NCBI RefSeq assembly: GCF_900114435.1
Contig: NZ_FOZK01000005.1
Coordinates: 124,001 to 188,000 of the forward strand
Direction: 5' to 3'
Source: Halomicrobium zhouii
Lineage (GTDB): Archaea > Halobacteriota > Halobacteria > Halobacteriales > Haloarculaceae
Length of the DNA: 64,000 nt
Part shown: positions 48,352 to 56,334 of the stretch, piece by piece
How the letters are laid out: every line of letters begins with the position of its first letter
Numbering within the stretch: the first letter of the stretch is position 1
Notes under the pieces: generated by a model
Told to the model about the DNA's origin: nothing
The model's input: only the letters and a program-made list of their open reading frames with translations
Database searches by the model: none
Position numbers and translations under genes: made by a program

Positions 48352-48601
48352 AGCAGGCGGATGGTGCTAGTTCGGGCTGGCTCTGTTTTCGACCACGTCC
48401 GAGCGAAACCACGGTTCGGAGCGGGCGCCCACAGATCGATGTGCGGGCTGTGGCTCTCAGTCTTCTGCCAGGGACCTTCGCCGGAGATAGCGCGTGCTTT
48501 CGGCCCACGACCAGGCGGTGACTCCTCGAAGGTGAGTACGCGATCAGGGATCCGGTAGTAGTTCCTCAACGTTCTTGATGCTGCCGGCAATTTCGCCGTC
48601 T

Positions 48602-49222
48602 ATGCGCCGTCGCGCATTCCTCGCGTCCGCCCTGACCGCCGCCTCCGCCACCGCTGCGGGGTGTAACGCTGTCGAGTCACGAACCGAACACACGGACCCG
48701 GCGGTAGAGACCGACGACAACCCGCGGGACGACGGCAAATATCTCGAATTTCGCGACGACGGGACCGGTCTCGCTACCGTGGGCGTCGACCCCAGGTTCT
48801 CTCCCTTGCCGGACCATTTCCACGTCTGGATTTCGCACCCCGAGGATACCGAACTGCAGTCGATGACACAGCGGTTCGTGGCCCTGGGCGGTGACGGCAC
48901 CGCGCCACGCCTATCGCTCCAGGGGCCATTCATGGGTGACCACAGACCGCACCCGGCCGTGTCGCTGTTCCGAGAGGGGACCGCTGCAGTCGTCGAAGTC
49001 CACCGGTTCGGCGAAATTGCCGACGAGACCGCGTTCATCGACTTCCCGGTTACCCACTGGCCGGCGTCGGCCCGTCGACTCGTCGTCGAGAACACCGTGG
49101 AACTCGCCGAAGCGGGGCTGGTCGATCGGACACACGTCCTCGACGGATCACTCGAATTCGAGTTTACCGCCGAGACCGAAGCCGGCGAACGGACCGCCGA
49201 CACGCCCGGTTCGTCGGAATAG
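48602..49222 (+). CDS. Tat-type lipoprotein of unknown function
   Basis: The 206-residue protein starts MRRRAFLASALTAASATAAGC at ATG 48602; RRRAFL is a twin-arginine motif and Cys21 the lipid-attachment residue. The mature domain (GKYLEFRDDGTGLATVGVDPRFSPL and HPAVSLFREGTAAVVEVHRF) is beta-rich. It should be anchored to the outer face of the cell membrane. The function is unknown. An upstream ATG at 48575 would hide the twin-arginine motif and was not chosen. Confidence 0.78.
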   Translation: MRRRAFLASALTAASATAAGCNAVESRTEHTDPAVETDDNPRDDGKYLEFRDDGTGLATVGVDPRFSPLPDHFHVWISHPEDTELQSMTQRFVALGGDGTAPRLSLQGPFMGDHRPHPAVSLFREGTAAVVEVHRFGEIADETAFIDFPVTHWPASARRLVVENTVELAEAGLVDRTHVLDGSLEFEFTAETEAGERTADTPGSSE

Positions 49223-49377
49223 GGCCGTCGAGCGCGGGTGCCGCTGGCCCCATTCGAGTGTTTGGACCACGCCGCAGAGCCCCGTCACGGGCGTCTCGAG
49301 CCTCGTCGCTCGCTCGCAAAAACACCGCTGTGGCCTGGCAGTACTCCCGCTCGTCGGTGGATTCCTGCCAGTAACGA

Positions 49378-50598
49378 CTACCCGGCTTTCGCCAGTGCGG
49401 TAAACCGTTCCGCGCCCGAGCGCGTCCCCTTGGCGATGAGGACGTCGCCGCTGCCGAGCGTCGTCGCCGCGCTGGGGGAGACGACCCAGTCGCTCCCCTC
49501 GCGGGTGGCGCGCTCGCTCCCGGCGGCCCGCCGGATCGCGATGACGCGCATCCCGGTCTCCGTCTTCACCTGCTCGGCGCCGATGGTAGTGCCGTCGAAG
49601 GCGCTACCTGACTCCACCGCGACGCGGACGATAATCTCGTCGGACTCCTGGACTGCTTCGGCGACCACGGGGTGGGTCGAGAGCCCGCGCAGGACGCCTT
49701 CACTGATCTCGAGGGCGGCGTCGGAGATGACCTCCGTCGACCGGGCGAGGTGGACCAGCCCCCGGAGGCTCACGGGGTCCTCGACGCGGCCGGCGGCCTG
49801 GAGCGTCCATGCCTCGAAGCGGGACTGGAGGGCGTCGACCTCGGCCTCGAGTTCGACGACCTCCTCGGCGACGTCCTGGCTGTCGAACAGCACGGCGCCG
49901 TAGGCCAGGTCGACGGCGAGTTCGCCCATGTCCTTCATCAGGACGATGGAGTCGACGGCCCGCTCCAGATCGGTGAGTTCGCTCTCGGGCGGTTCCGGCG
50001 GTTCGTAGGTCTCCCCGCCCGTCGCGTCCCGGTAGACGTCCAGAATCCCTTCCTCGGGCCCGCGGAAGAGGACGACGTCGCCGGCCCGGAGCGCCGTCTC
50101 GGCGTCGGGGTTGAGCAGCCAGTCGCCCTGCCGGCGGACGGCGATGGCGCGGACGCCCGTCTCGGTCTCCAGGTTGAGCGTCGCCATCGTCTCGCCCGCG
50201 AACGGCGAGTCCGGGGAAATCGTCGCGCGCACGAGCGTCTCGACGGCCTCGGGCAGGGCCGCCCGCATCGCGTCGGGGAGGCCGATGTCTTCGAGTACTA
50301 CTTTGGCGATGTCGCCGGCGGCGTCGGAGATCTTCTCGGCGGCGCCGACCATCCCAAGCACCGGCGCCAGCGCCTCGGCGTCCTCCGTCGACCGGGCGGC
50401 CATGAGCAGGCTCATCCGGGCCCGTAGCTGGAGGACGTCCATCTGCGCTTCCAGTTCCAGCACCTCGGCGGCCACCTCGTCGCTGCCCAGCAAGACGGCG
50501 GAGTACGACAGGTCGATCAGTAGCTCCGCGGTGTCCTTCATCTCGGCCAGTATCGCCTTGACGCTAACTGGCTCGTACGCCACTTCGTCGCCGGACAT
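49378..50598 (-). CDS. Duplicated PhoU-like/RCK-C (TrkA-C) protein
   Basis: The 406-residue protein contains the same two-part unit twice: a PhoU-like helical bundle (residues ~10-110 and ~215-315) followed by a TrkA-C/RCK-C beta domain (~120-195 and ~325-400). Recognisable RCK-C pieces are LETETGVRAIAVRRQGDWLLNPDAETALRAGDVVLFRG and EQVKTETGMRVIAIRR...GSGDVLIAKG. No membrane helix or Walker/Rossmann motif is present. RCK-C domains bind nucleotides or ions and regulate K+ channels and transporters, so this is probably a cytoplasmic regulator of an ion transporter. It is divergent from the GNAT gene. Confidence 0.85.
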   Translation of the reverse strand: MSGDEVAYEPVSVKAILAEMKDTAELLIDLSYSAVLLGSDEVAAEVLELEAQMDVLQLRARMSLLMAARSTEDAEALAPVLGMVGAAEKISDAAGDIAKVVLEDIGLPDAMRAALPEAVETLVRATISPDSPFAGETMATLNLETETGVRAIAVRRQGDWLLNPDAETALRAGDVVLFRGPEEGILDVYRDATGGETYEPPEPPESELTDLERAVDSIVLMKDMGELAVDLAYGAVLFDSQDVAEEVVELEAEVDALQSRFEAWTLQAAGRVEDPVSLRGLVHLARSTEVISDAALEISEGVLRGLSTHPVVAEAVQESDEIIVRVAVESGSAFDGTTIGAEQVKTETGMRVIAIRRAAGSERATREGSDWVVSPSAATTLGSGDVLIAKGTRSGAERFTALAKAG

Positions 50599-50685
50599 AC
50601 GTTCCTCTCCGGGACCGGCGGGCAAAAAACCGGTCGTTGCAGCACCACCAGAAAACGTATCCTGACCGTGGACGACGATTTCCCC

Positions 50686-51231
50686 ATGCCAGGCACACGC
50701 GTCGCGAGCGGTGAGCGCGTCACCCTCCGGACGGTCGAGAGCGAGGACGTGCCGTTCCTCCAGCGGGGCAACGAGCCCGAACTCCGGTACCCCCTCGGAA
50801 CCCCGGTCAGGACCCGTGACCAGATCGAGACGGCGTTCGAGGAGTCGGACGACGACCGGTTCCTCGTCTGTCTCGACGGCGACGACGCCGACCCGGGCCA
50901 GGTCGACGTCGAGAACGTGGACCGGATTGGCTTCGTCTCCGTGGAGGACGCCGACTGGAAGCGTCCCGAACTGGGCTACTGGCTCGTCCCAGCGGTCCAC
51001 GGCGAGGGATACGGGAGCGAGGCCGTCGCCCTCGCCGTCGACTACACGTTCCGGACCTACGACACGCCGGCCGTCGGGGCGGGTGCGTTCGCGTTCAACG
51101 ACGCCTCCCGGGGCCTGCTGGAGTCCCTGGGATTCACCGAGGAGGGTCGGCGTCGGAAGTTCATGTTCGTCGACGGCGAGCACCGCGACATGGTCCAGTA
51201 CGGCCTGCTGCGGGAGGAGTGGCGCGACTGA
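50686..51231 (+). CDS. GNAT family N-acetyltransferase (RimJ/RimL type)
   Basis: The 181-residue enzyme has GNAT motifs: VTLRTVESEDVPFLQRGNEPE, LGYWLVPAVHGEGYGSEAVALAV (acetyl-CoA pyrophosphate loop with GEGYGSEA), and FNDASRGLLESLGFTEEGR. It uses acetyl-CoA to acetylate an amine; the target (ribosomal protein N-termini or small molecules) is unknown. ATG 50686 is preferred over a GTG at 50668. Confidence 0.92.
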   Translation: MPGTRVASGERVTLRTVESEDVPFLQRGNEPELRYPLGTPVRTRDQIETAFEESDDDRFLVCLDGDDADPGQVDVENVDRIGFVSVEDADWKRPELGYWLVPAVHGEGYGSEAVALAVDYTFRTYDTPAVGAGAFAFNDASRGLLESLGFTEEGRRRKFMFVDGEHRDMVQYGLLREEWRD

Positions 51232-51428
51232 TCTCGCGGGCTATGTTATCACCATTCATACAGTATCGACAGATCCGAAAGATGCTTTCGTTGACCGCCG
51301 ATTCCGACGATCCTCGCCCACTGTTTTCCAGATTATTGAACGAACATCCACAAAATGGGGCGGTCAGTTCGCTCGTGTCGGTCTTCGAAAGATAATGCTT
51401 TTCCCGGCACGTAGTGAACGCTTACCGT

Positions 51429-52568
51429 ATGTCAGACGACCTCAAGAAAGGGCTCGAGGGTGTCCTCGTCGCCGAGTCGGAGCTGAGCGACATCGATGGC
51501 GAGGTTGGCAAGCTCGTCTATCGCGGGTACACGATCGAGGACCTGGCGAAGGGTGCGAGCTACGAGGAGGTGCTCTATCTCCTCTGGTACGGCCACCTCC
51601 CGGACGAGGGCGAACTCGCGGAGTTCACCGACTCGATGGTGGCCGAACGGGCAGTCGACGACGCGGTTATCGAAGTGGTCCGTACGCTCGCCGAGGCCGA
51701 CGAGAATCCGATGGCGGCGCTGCGGACCGGGGTGTCGACGCTGTCGGCGTTCGACCCCGACGACGGCGACGCGGACCCGACCGACGACGAGGCCAACCTC
51801 CGCAAGGCCCGTCGCATCACCGCCAAGATCCCGACCATCCTCGCGGCGTTCGCACGGATCCGCCAGGGGGACGACCCCGTCCAGCCCCGCGAAGACCTCT
51901 CTCACGCCGCGAACTTCCTCTACATGCTCAACGGCGAGGAGCCCGACGACGTCCTCGCGGAGACGTTCGACATGGCGCTGGTGCTCCACGCCGACCACGG
52001 TCTCAACGCCTCGACCTTTTCGGCCATCGTGACGGCGTCGACGCTGTCGGACCTGCACAGCTCGGTCACCTCGGCCATCGGCACCCTCAAGGGCCCGCTC
52101 CACGGCGGCGCCAACCAGGACGTCATGGAGATGCTCAAGGAGGTCGACGACGCCGAGCAGGACCCCCTGGAGTGGGTCAAGGGTGCTCTCGACGAGGGCC
52201 GCCGGGTCTCCGGCTTCGGCCACCGCGTCTACGACGTCAAGGACCCCCGTGCGAGAATCCTCGGCGAGAAGTCCAAGGACCTGGGCGAGGCCGCCGGGTC
52301 TATCAAGTGGTACGAGATGTCCACCACCATCGAGGAGTACATGGCCGAGGAGAAGGGCCTCGCGCCCAACGTCGACTTCTACTCGGCCTCGACGTACTAC
52401 CAGATGGGCATCCCCATCGACATCTACACCCCCATTTTCGCCATGTCCCGCGTCGGCGGCTGGATCGCCCACGTCTTCCAGTACATCGACGACAACCGGC
52501 TCATCCGTCCGCGGGCCCGCTACACCGGCCCGGAGGACCAGGAGTTCGTCCCCATCGAAGAGCGGTAA
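51429..52568 (+). CDS. citZ: Citrate synthase
   Basis: The 379-residue enzyme condenses acetyl-CoA and oxaloacetate in the TCA cycle. Catalytic motifs LHADHGLNASTF, GPLHGGANQDVM and GFGHRVYDVKDPRA with PNVDFYSASTYY are intact. Length is typical of archaeal type II-like dimeric forms. A TATA-like ATAATGCTTTT (51393-51403) lies ~25-35 bases upstream of ATG 51429, which supports a short-leader start. Surrounded by unrelated small genes. Confidence 0.95.
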   Translation: MSDDLKKGLEGVLVAESELSDIDGEVGKLVYRGYTIEDLAKGASYEEVLYLLWYGHLPDEGELAEFTDSMVAERAVDDAVIEVVRTLAEADENPMAALRTGVSTLSAFDPDDGDADPTDDEANLRKARRITAKIPTILAAFARIRQGDDPVQPREDLSHAANFLYMLNGEEPDDVLAETFDMALVLHADHGLNASTFSAIVTASTLSDLHSSVTSAIGTLKGPLHGGANQDVMEMLKEVDDAEQDPLEWVKGALDEGRRVSGFGHRVYDVKDPRARILGEKSKDLGEAAGSIKWYEMSTTIEEYMAEEKGLAPNVDFYSASTYYQMGIPIDIYTPIFAMSRVGGWIAHVFQYIDDNRLIRPRARYTGPEDQEFVPIEER

Positions 52569-52644
52569 TCGTTCGTCGACCGGACCCATTCGAAATCCCT
52601 TTGACACGACGCCGAGTTCTCCCGAGCAACTGCCGGTCTCCCAG

Positions 52645-53061
52645 ATGTCACTCCGTTCCCGAATCGAACGCGCCGTCCGCGAACTCCTTGCGCTCGCCGT
52701 TCTCGCGACACTCGTCCTTGCAACAGGCTGGGCGGCGTACTGGGGGTTCAGGCGGTCCGGACCGTATGCGCTGTCGACCGGTCTCGTCGTCGGTCTCTTC
52801 GTCGTTGGCTTCGAACCGGTCCGGTCGACGCTCGACTCCGCTTGCCAGCGCGTCTCCGATGCGGTCCCACGCGTCGTCGGCTGGCTCTGCTGCATCGGTG
52901 CATCGTCGGCACTGGGACTGGTGGACCGGGCGACTATGGCCCGCTGGGCGCCAGTCATCGCTGGGGTGTTCGGCGGCCTCCTCGTCGTCTGGTGCTGGTC
53001 GATAGCCACGTCCCTCCCGCGCCTCAGGGACGCAATCGCCGGTGAGACCGGGAAGGCCTGA
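52645..53061 (+). CDS. Membrane protein of unknown function
   Basis: The 138-residue protein starts MSLRSRIERAVRELL at ATG 52645. Hydrophobic segments at ~14-33, ~44-60, ~88-105 and ~108-128 suggest four helices. Cysteines cluster near residue ~85 (WLCC). No family is recognised. It is followed by the GGCT-like gene after six bases, so the two may be co-transcribed. Confidence 0.68.
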   Translation: MSLRSRIERAVRELLALAVLATLVLATGWAAYWGFRRSGPYALSTGLVVGLFVVGFEPVRSTLDSACQRVSDAVPRVVGWLCCIGASSALGLVDRATMARWAPVIAGVFGGLLVVWCWSIATSLPRLRDAIAGETGKA

Positions 53062-53067
53062 CCCATC

Positions 53068-53451
53068 ATGCACGTCTTCGTCTACGGCACACTCTGTGAC
53101 CCCGACACCGCCAGCGGCGTCCTCGACGATTTCGCGTACGAGGGGCCGGCCACGCTCGACGGCCTCCACCGCGTCGACGGCGAGTACCCGACGCTCGCGC
53201 CCGGCGGCGAGGTCGACGGACGGATCATCGTCACCGACGACGTCGCTGCGCTGGACCGGTACGAGGGCGTCGACCGCGGCCTGTACGTCCGCGTCCCGAT
53301 ACCCCACGCCGACGGCGGGACGGTCCAGACGTACGTCGGCGACCCGGAGCGACTCGGCGCGTCCGCGGCGTGGCCGGGTGAGGGCCCGTTCCGCGAGCGC
53401 GTACGGGCCTGCGCCACGGACGAGGACGTCCTCGTTCACTCCTCGCCGTGA
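53068..53451 (+). CDS. Gamma-glutamylcyclotransferase-like protein
   Basis: The 127-residue protein opens MHVFVYGTLCDPDTASGVL, the YGTL motif of the GGCT/AIG2 fold, and ends in a short beta-rich tail. The usual catalytic Glu falls near ALDRYEGVDRGLYVR. Family members make 5-oxoproline from gamma-glutamyl amino acids or are gamma-glutamylamine cyclotransferases; the substrate here is unknown. Haloarchaea use gamma-glutamylcysteine as thiol, which makes a thiol-turnover role thinkable but unproven. Confidence 0.87.
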   Translation: MHVFVYGTLCDPDTASGVLDDFAYEGPATLDGLHRVDGEYPTLAPGGEVDGRIIVTDDVAALDRYEGVDRGLYVRVPIPHADGGTVQTYVGDPERLGASAAWPGEGPFRERVRACATDEDVLVHSSP

Positions 53452-53827
53452 GAACCGTTCGCAACGCGCTGTCGTCATTCGATCTCCATACGAAATGGTG
53501 GGGGCTGCCTGGCGATTTATTCCAGGCGATTCTCCCCGATGACGGGCGTCTGACGTTCGTCGCACGGCCGTTCTGTGGCCACTCAGTCTGGCACTTTCAC
53601 TTTCACTCCGCACGGGTGGCCTTTATGACCCATCCACCCATCGCTTCGGCTGCAGTCACACAATCTATTCGTTCCCCCCTCGAAGTACAACTCGTGAGCC
53701 GTGGCTGTGGGATGTCGAGTGTATAGACCGCTGTAGCAATGCAGGTAGCAACCTGAACGCTCCACATTACACTCACACGACCACGAACACCGGATCGTTA
53801 CGTAGCCGCAGGTCCAACGCTCGGGCA
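53452..53827. other. Gene-poor stretch before ilvA
   Basis: These 376 bases have lower GC than the surroundings from ~53640 to 53780. Short frames in it (a 92-codon plus-strand one and a Cys-rich 81-codon minus-strand one) have unusual composition and no start context. The ilvA promoter must lie near its right end, but no clear TATA box was seen. No repeat or RNA gene was recognised. Confidence 0.45.
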
Positions 53828-55039
53828 ATGCTGACTTTCGAGGACGTGCTGGCGGCCCAGGACCGCGTTTCCGCGACGGCCCGGCACACGCCGCTGGACT
53901 ACTCGCACACCTTCTCGGCGATGACCGGGGCCGACGTCCACCTCAAGCTCGAACTGTTCCAGCGGACGGGGTCGTTCAAGATCCGCGGGGCGACCAACCG
54001 CATCGCGACGCTCTCGGAGGCCGAGCAGGACGCCGGCGTCGTCACGGCCAGCGCGGGCAACCACGCCCAGGGCGTGGCGCTGGCGGCGACGCGCATCGGC
54101 GTCGACTCGACCATCGTCATGCCCGAGCACGCGCCCATCTCCAAGGTGCGGGCGACGCGCAACTACGGCGGCGAGGTCGAACTCTCCGGCCAGGACTACG
54201 ACGCGGCGGCCGAGCGCGCCCACGAGATAGAGCGTGCGGAGGGGAAGACCTACGTCCACGCCTTCGACGACTGGCAGGTGATGGCCGGCCAGGGGACCAT
54301 CGGCCTGGAGATCGCCGAGGACCTGCCCGGCGTCGACACCGTCGTCGTCCCCATCGGTGGCGGCGGGCTGATCAGCGGCATCGCGACGGCGCTGAAGGGC
54401 AAGGTCGACGACGTCCGCGTGGTGGGGGTCCAGGCCGAGGGCGCCGCCAGCGTCGCGGACTCGCTCCAGAAGGGCGAGGTCGTCGCTCGCGACTCCGTCG
54501 AGACAATCGCCGACGGCATCGCGACGCGGAAGGTCGGCGAGAAGACCTTCGAGGTCATCCAGGAGCGCGTCGACGAGGTCGTCACCGTCTCCGACTCGGA
54601 GATCGCCGTCGCCCTGACGACGCTGCTCGAACGTGGGAAGACGCTCGCGGAGGGCGCCGGCGCGGTGCCGCTCGCGGCCGTTCTCGAAGAACGCTTCGAC
54701 TACGCCGACGACGAGACCATCGTCCCGGCGCTCTGCGGCGGCAACATCGACCTGAACATGCTGACGAACGTGATCATGCGCGGCCTCGTCGAGACCGGCC
54801 GCTACCTCAAACTCCGGACCGTCCTCAAGGACCGCCCCGGCGCCCTCGAACGCCTCGTCGAGGTGCTCACAGAGTACGACGCCAACATCTACGCCATCGA
54901 GCACGACCGCACCTCCCGGGACATCGCGATGAACGACGCCGAAGTCGAACTCGACCTGGAGACCCGCGGCCACGACCACGTCGCGACGATTATCGACGGC
55001 CTCGAGGACGCCGGCTACGAAGTCGAAATTCTGGTGTAG
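53828..55039 (+). CDS. ilvA: Threonine ammonia-lyase with C-terminal ACT domain
   Basis: The 403-residue PLP enzyme converts threonine to 2-oxobutyrate and ammonia, the first step towards isoleucine. The PLP lysine is in GSFKIRGATNRI (~residue 54), substrate-binding SAGNHAQGVA is intact and the glycine loop is GGGGLISGIAT. The C-terminal ~75 residues (KLRTVLKDRPGALERLVEVL) are an ACT domain for allosteric control. The length is that of the catabolic/short biosynthetic class. RidA follows 72 bases downstream. Confidence 0.94.
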   Translation: MLTFEDVLAAQDRVSATARHTPLDYSHTFSAMTGADVHLKLELFQRTGSFKIRGATNRIATLSEAEQDAGVVTASAGNHAQGVALAATRIGVDSTIVMPEHAPISKVRATRNYGGEVELSGQDYDAAAERAHEIERAEGKTYVHAFDDWQVMAGQGTIGLEIAEDLPGVDTVVVPIGGGGLISGIATALKGKVDDVRVVGVQAEGAASVADSLQKGEVVARDSVETIADGIATRKVGEKTFEVIQERVDEVVTVSDSEIAVALTTLLERGKTLAEGAGAVPLAAVLEERFDYADDETIVPALCGGNIDLNMLTNVIMRGLVETGRYLKLRTVLKDRPGALERLVEVLTEYDANIYAIEHDRTSRDIAMNDAEVELDLETRGHDHVATIIDGLEDAGYEVEILV

Positions 55040-55111
55040 CAGTCCGCGACTCGTTCTGCCTCCTTTCGTTGCCCCGCTGGTTTCAAGGCCGTCCCCGCCG
55101 CTCCTTCGGGT

Positions 55112-55489
55112 ATGAAACGCATCGTCAGCACCGACGCGGCCCCCGCCGCCGTGGGGGCGTACAGCCAGGCGACCGCCACCGACGACCTCGTGTTCACCGC
55201 CGGCCAGATCCCCCTCACCCCCGACGGGGACCTGCTCGACGCCGCCGCCATCGACGTCCAGACCGAACAGGCCCTGGAGAACGTCGAGGCCGTCCTCGAG
55301 GAAGCCGACGCGAGCATGGCGGACGTGCTCAAGGTGACCGTCTTCCTCGACGACATCGACGACTTCGACGCGATGAACGACACCTACCAGTCGTTCTTCG
55401 ACGAGGACCCGCCGGCCCGGAGCGCCGTCGGCGTCGACGAACTCCCCAAGGGCGTCGGCGTCGAGATAGAGGCGATTGCGACGAAGTGA
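55112..55489 (+). CDS. ridA: RidA family enamine/imine deaminase
   Basis: The 125-residue protein has the RidA/YjgF fold with AVGAYSQATA, FTAGQIPLTPDGDLL and the active-site Arg in PPARSAVGVDELPKG. RidA hydrolyses 2-aminocrotonate and 2-aminoacrylate, the reactive products released by threonine/serine dehydratases, so its position right after ilvA is functionally matched. Same strand, with a 72-base gap. Confidence 0.93.
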   Translation: MKRIVSTDAAPAAVGAYSQATATDDLVFTAGQIPLTPDGDLLDAAAIDVQTEQALENVEAVLEEADASMADVLKVTVFLDDIDDFDAMNDTYQSFFDEDPPARSAVGVDELPKGVGVEIEAIATK

Positions 55490-55514
55490 AGGCCGTCCGC
55501 GCGTGAGTGAGGCC

Positions 55515-55754
55515 ATGGACCCGCGCACGAAGAGCCGCCTCCTCTGGGGCGTCGTCGGCCTGCTCTCCTTTCTCGTCCTGATCCAGGCCTACGAACTGGC
55601 GACGAGCGACCTCGTCGACTGGGGCGTCAAACTCGGCGTCGCAGTCGTGGTTGGCATCGCCGCTGCCCTGGTCACCGGTCAGTCCCAGAAGCGACTGGTC
55701 GAAGACGAGGCGGACTCCCGTTCCACCGACGCGACTGAGAACGAAAGCCCTTAA
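55515..55754 (+). CDS. Small two-helix membrane protein
   Basis: The 79-residue protein starts MDPRTKSRLLWGVVGLLSFL. Helices lie at ~9-28 and ~36-53, followed by a hydrophilic acidic tail (QKRLVEDEADSRSTDATENESP). An in-frame GTG four codons upstream (55503) is an alternative start. It follows ridA by 25 bases. The function is unknown. Confidence 0.72.
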   Translation: MDPRTKSRLLWGVVGLLSFLVLIQAYELATSDLVDWGVKLGVAVVVGIAAALVTGQSQKRLVEDEADSRSTDATENESP

Positions 55755-55782
55755 GCGACCGACCGCAGAATTACCGATGCGA

Positions 55783-55864
55783 GCCAGGATGGCCGAACGG
55801 TAAGGCGCACGCCTGGAAAGCGTGTTCCCTTTCGGGATTCTGGGTTCAAATCCCAGTCCTGGCG
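55783..55864 (+). tRNA. tRNA-Ser (anticodon GGA)
   Basis: The acceptor stem GCCAGGA (55783-55789) pairs with TCCTGGC (55857-55863), with discriminator G. The anticodon stem CACGC/GCGTG flanks loop CTGGAAA with anticodon GGA at 55815-55817. A long variable arm (TCCC/GGGA) marks class II and therefore Ser (Leu is excluded by the anticodon). The T arm is CTGGG-TTCAAAT-CCCAG. No CCA is encoded and no intron is present. A CTTAAG-like promoter lies ~30 bases upstream, just after the 79-residue gene. Confidence 0.96.
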
Positions 55865-55870
55865 TCTTCT

Positions 55871-55921
55871 GCGACTGCAATGCGAACGAGGAGCGATAGC
55901 GACGAGTAAGCCAGCAGTCGC
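55871..55921. other. Hairpin behind tRNA-Ser
   Basis: GCGACTGC (55871-55878) pairs with GCAGTCGC (55914-55921), enclosing a GAACGAGGAGCGA-type loop reminiscent of the intergenic repeat family. It could end the tRNA transcript or be part of the repeat array. Confidence 0.4.
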
Positions 55922-55932
55922 GAAGCAACAGT

Positions 55933-55945
55933 GACTGGGATTTGA
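55933..55945 (-). repeat. Inverted copy of the tRNA-Ser T-arm
   Basis: GACTGGGATTTGA is the exact reverse complement of TCAAATCCCAGTC from the T arm of the tRNA-Ser upstream. It lies between the real tRNA and its degenerate direct copy. Confidence 0.6.
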
Positions 55946-55959
55946 GCACGCGAGTCGCA

Positions 55960-56034
55960 GCCCCGGAACGGCCGAACGGAGTGAGGCCGCACGCCCGGAA
56001 CGTCTCGCATCTGTTCAAATCCCAGCCCTGGCGC
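55960..56034 (+). pseudogene. Degenerate tRNA-Ser-like copy
   Basis: A GGCCGAACGG block, a GGCCGCACGCCCGGAACG block and TTCAAATCCCAGCCCTGGCG (56014-56033) align in order with the D-arm, anticodon region and T-arm/acceptor of the tRNA-Ser 169 bases upstream. The last 20 bases differ at one position only. The 5' acceptor strand no longer pairs properly and the anticodon loop is destroyed, so it cannot be a functional tRNA. Confidence 0.65.
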
Positions 56035-56035
56035 T

Positions 56036-56185
56036 CCACGTTTTTCTTCGTCGGGTTTCCTCGCGAGCCTTCGGCTCGCTGTGGAGAGGGCTCCTCGAAA
56101 AACGTGGGCGAAAAAGGCCGGACGACTCGCTCACTTCGTTCGCTCGCGCCCGGGGAAACCGCGCCTTCGGCGCGGTCTGCTGGCG
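56036..56185. other. Array of hairpins between the tRNA region and the DCC gene
   Basis: CCACGTTTTTC (56036-56046) pairs with GAAAAACGTGG (56097-56107), enclosing GCGAGCC-TTC-GGCTCGC. A second compact hairpin ACCGCGCC-TTC-GGCGCGGT lies near 56159-56177. No protein-like frame spans the region. The T-rich and TTC-loop palindromes suggest transcription termination or a small structured RNA. Confidence 0.45.
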
Positions 56186-56334
56186 TGGGAATTTCGGCCT
56201 GTAAACTACATGTGGGAAGAGTTTGAGCCGACTTTCCACGACGGTTCGTTTCCGCGCCGGCCGCAGATCGCTCCGGTTACGCCGAGGGACCGCCCTCCAC
56301 AACGCCTTTCTCCGGCCGCGACCGAACGTCGGGT

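Noticed and set aside
53583-53828. Cys-rich 81-codon minus-strand frame, at first thought to be the end of a zinc-ribbon transposase (TnpB-like)
   Set aside because: The Cys spacing does not match a zinc ribbon, no RuvC-like part or transposon ends are near, and the start lies at the ilvA ATG on the other strand.
55783-56034. tRNA-Ser 3' duplication as the two attachment sites of an integrated element
   Set aside because: Only 169 bases separate the copies and there is no integrase or cargo gene; the pseudo-tRNA reading is simpler.
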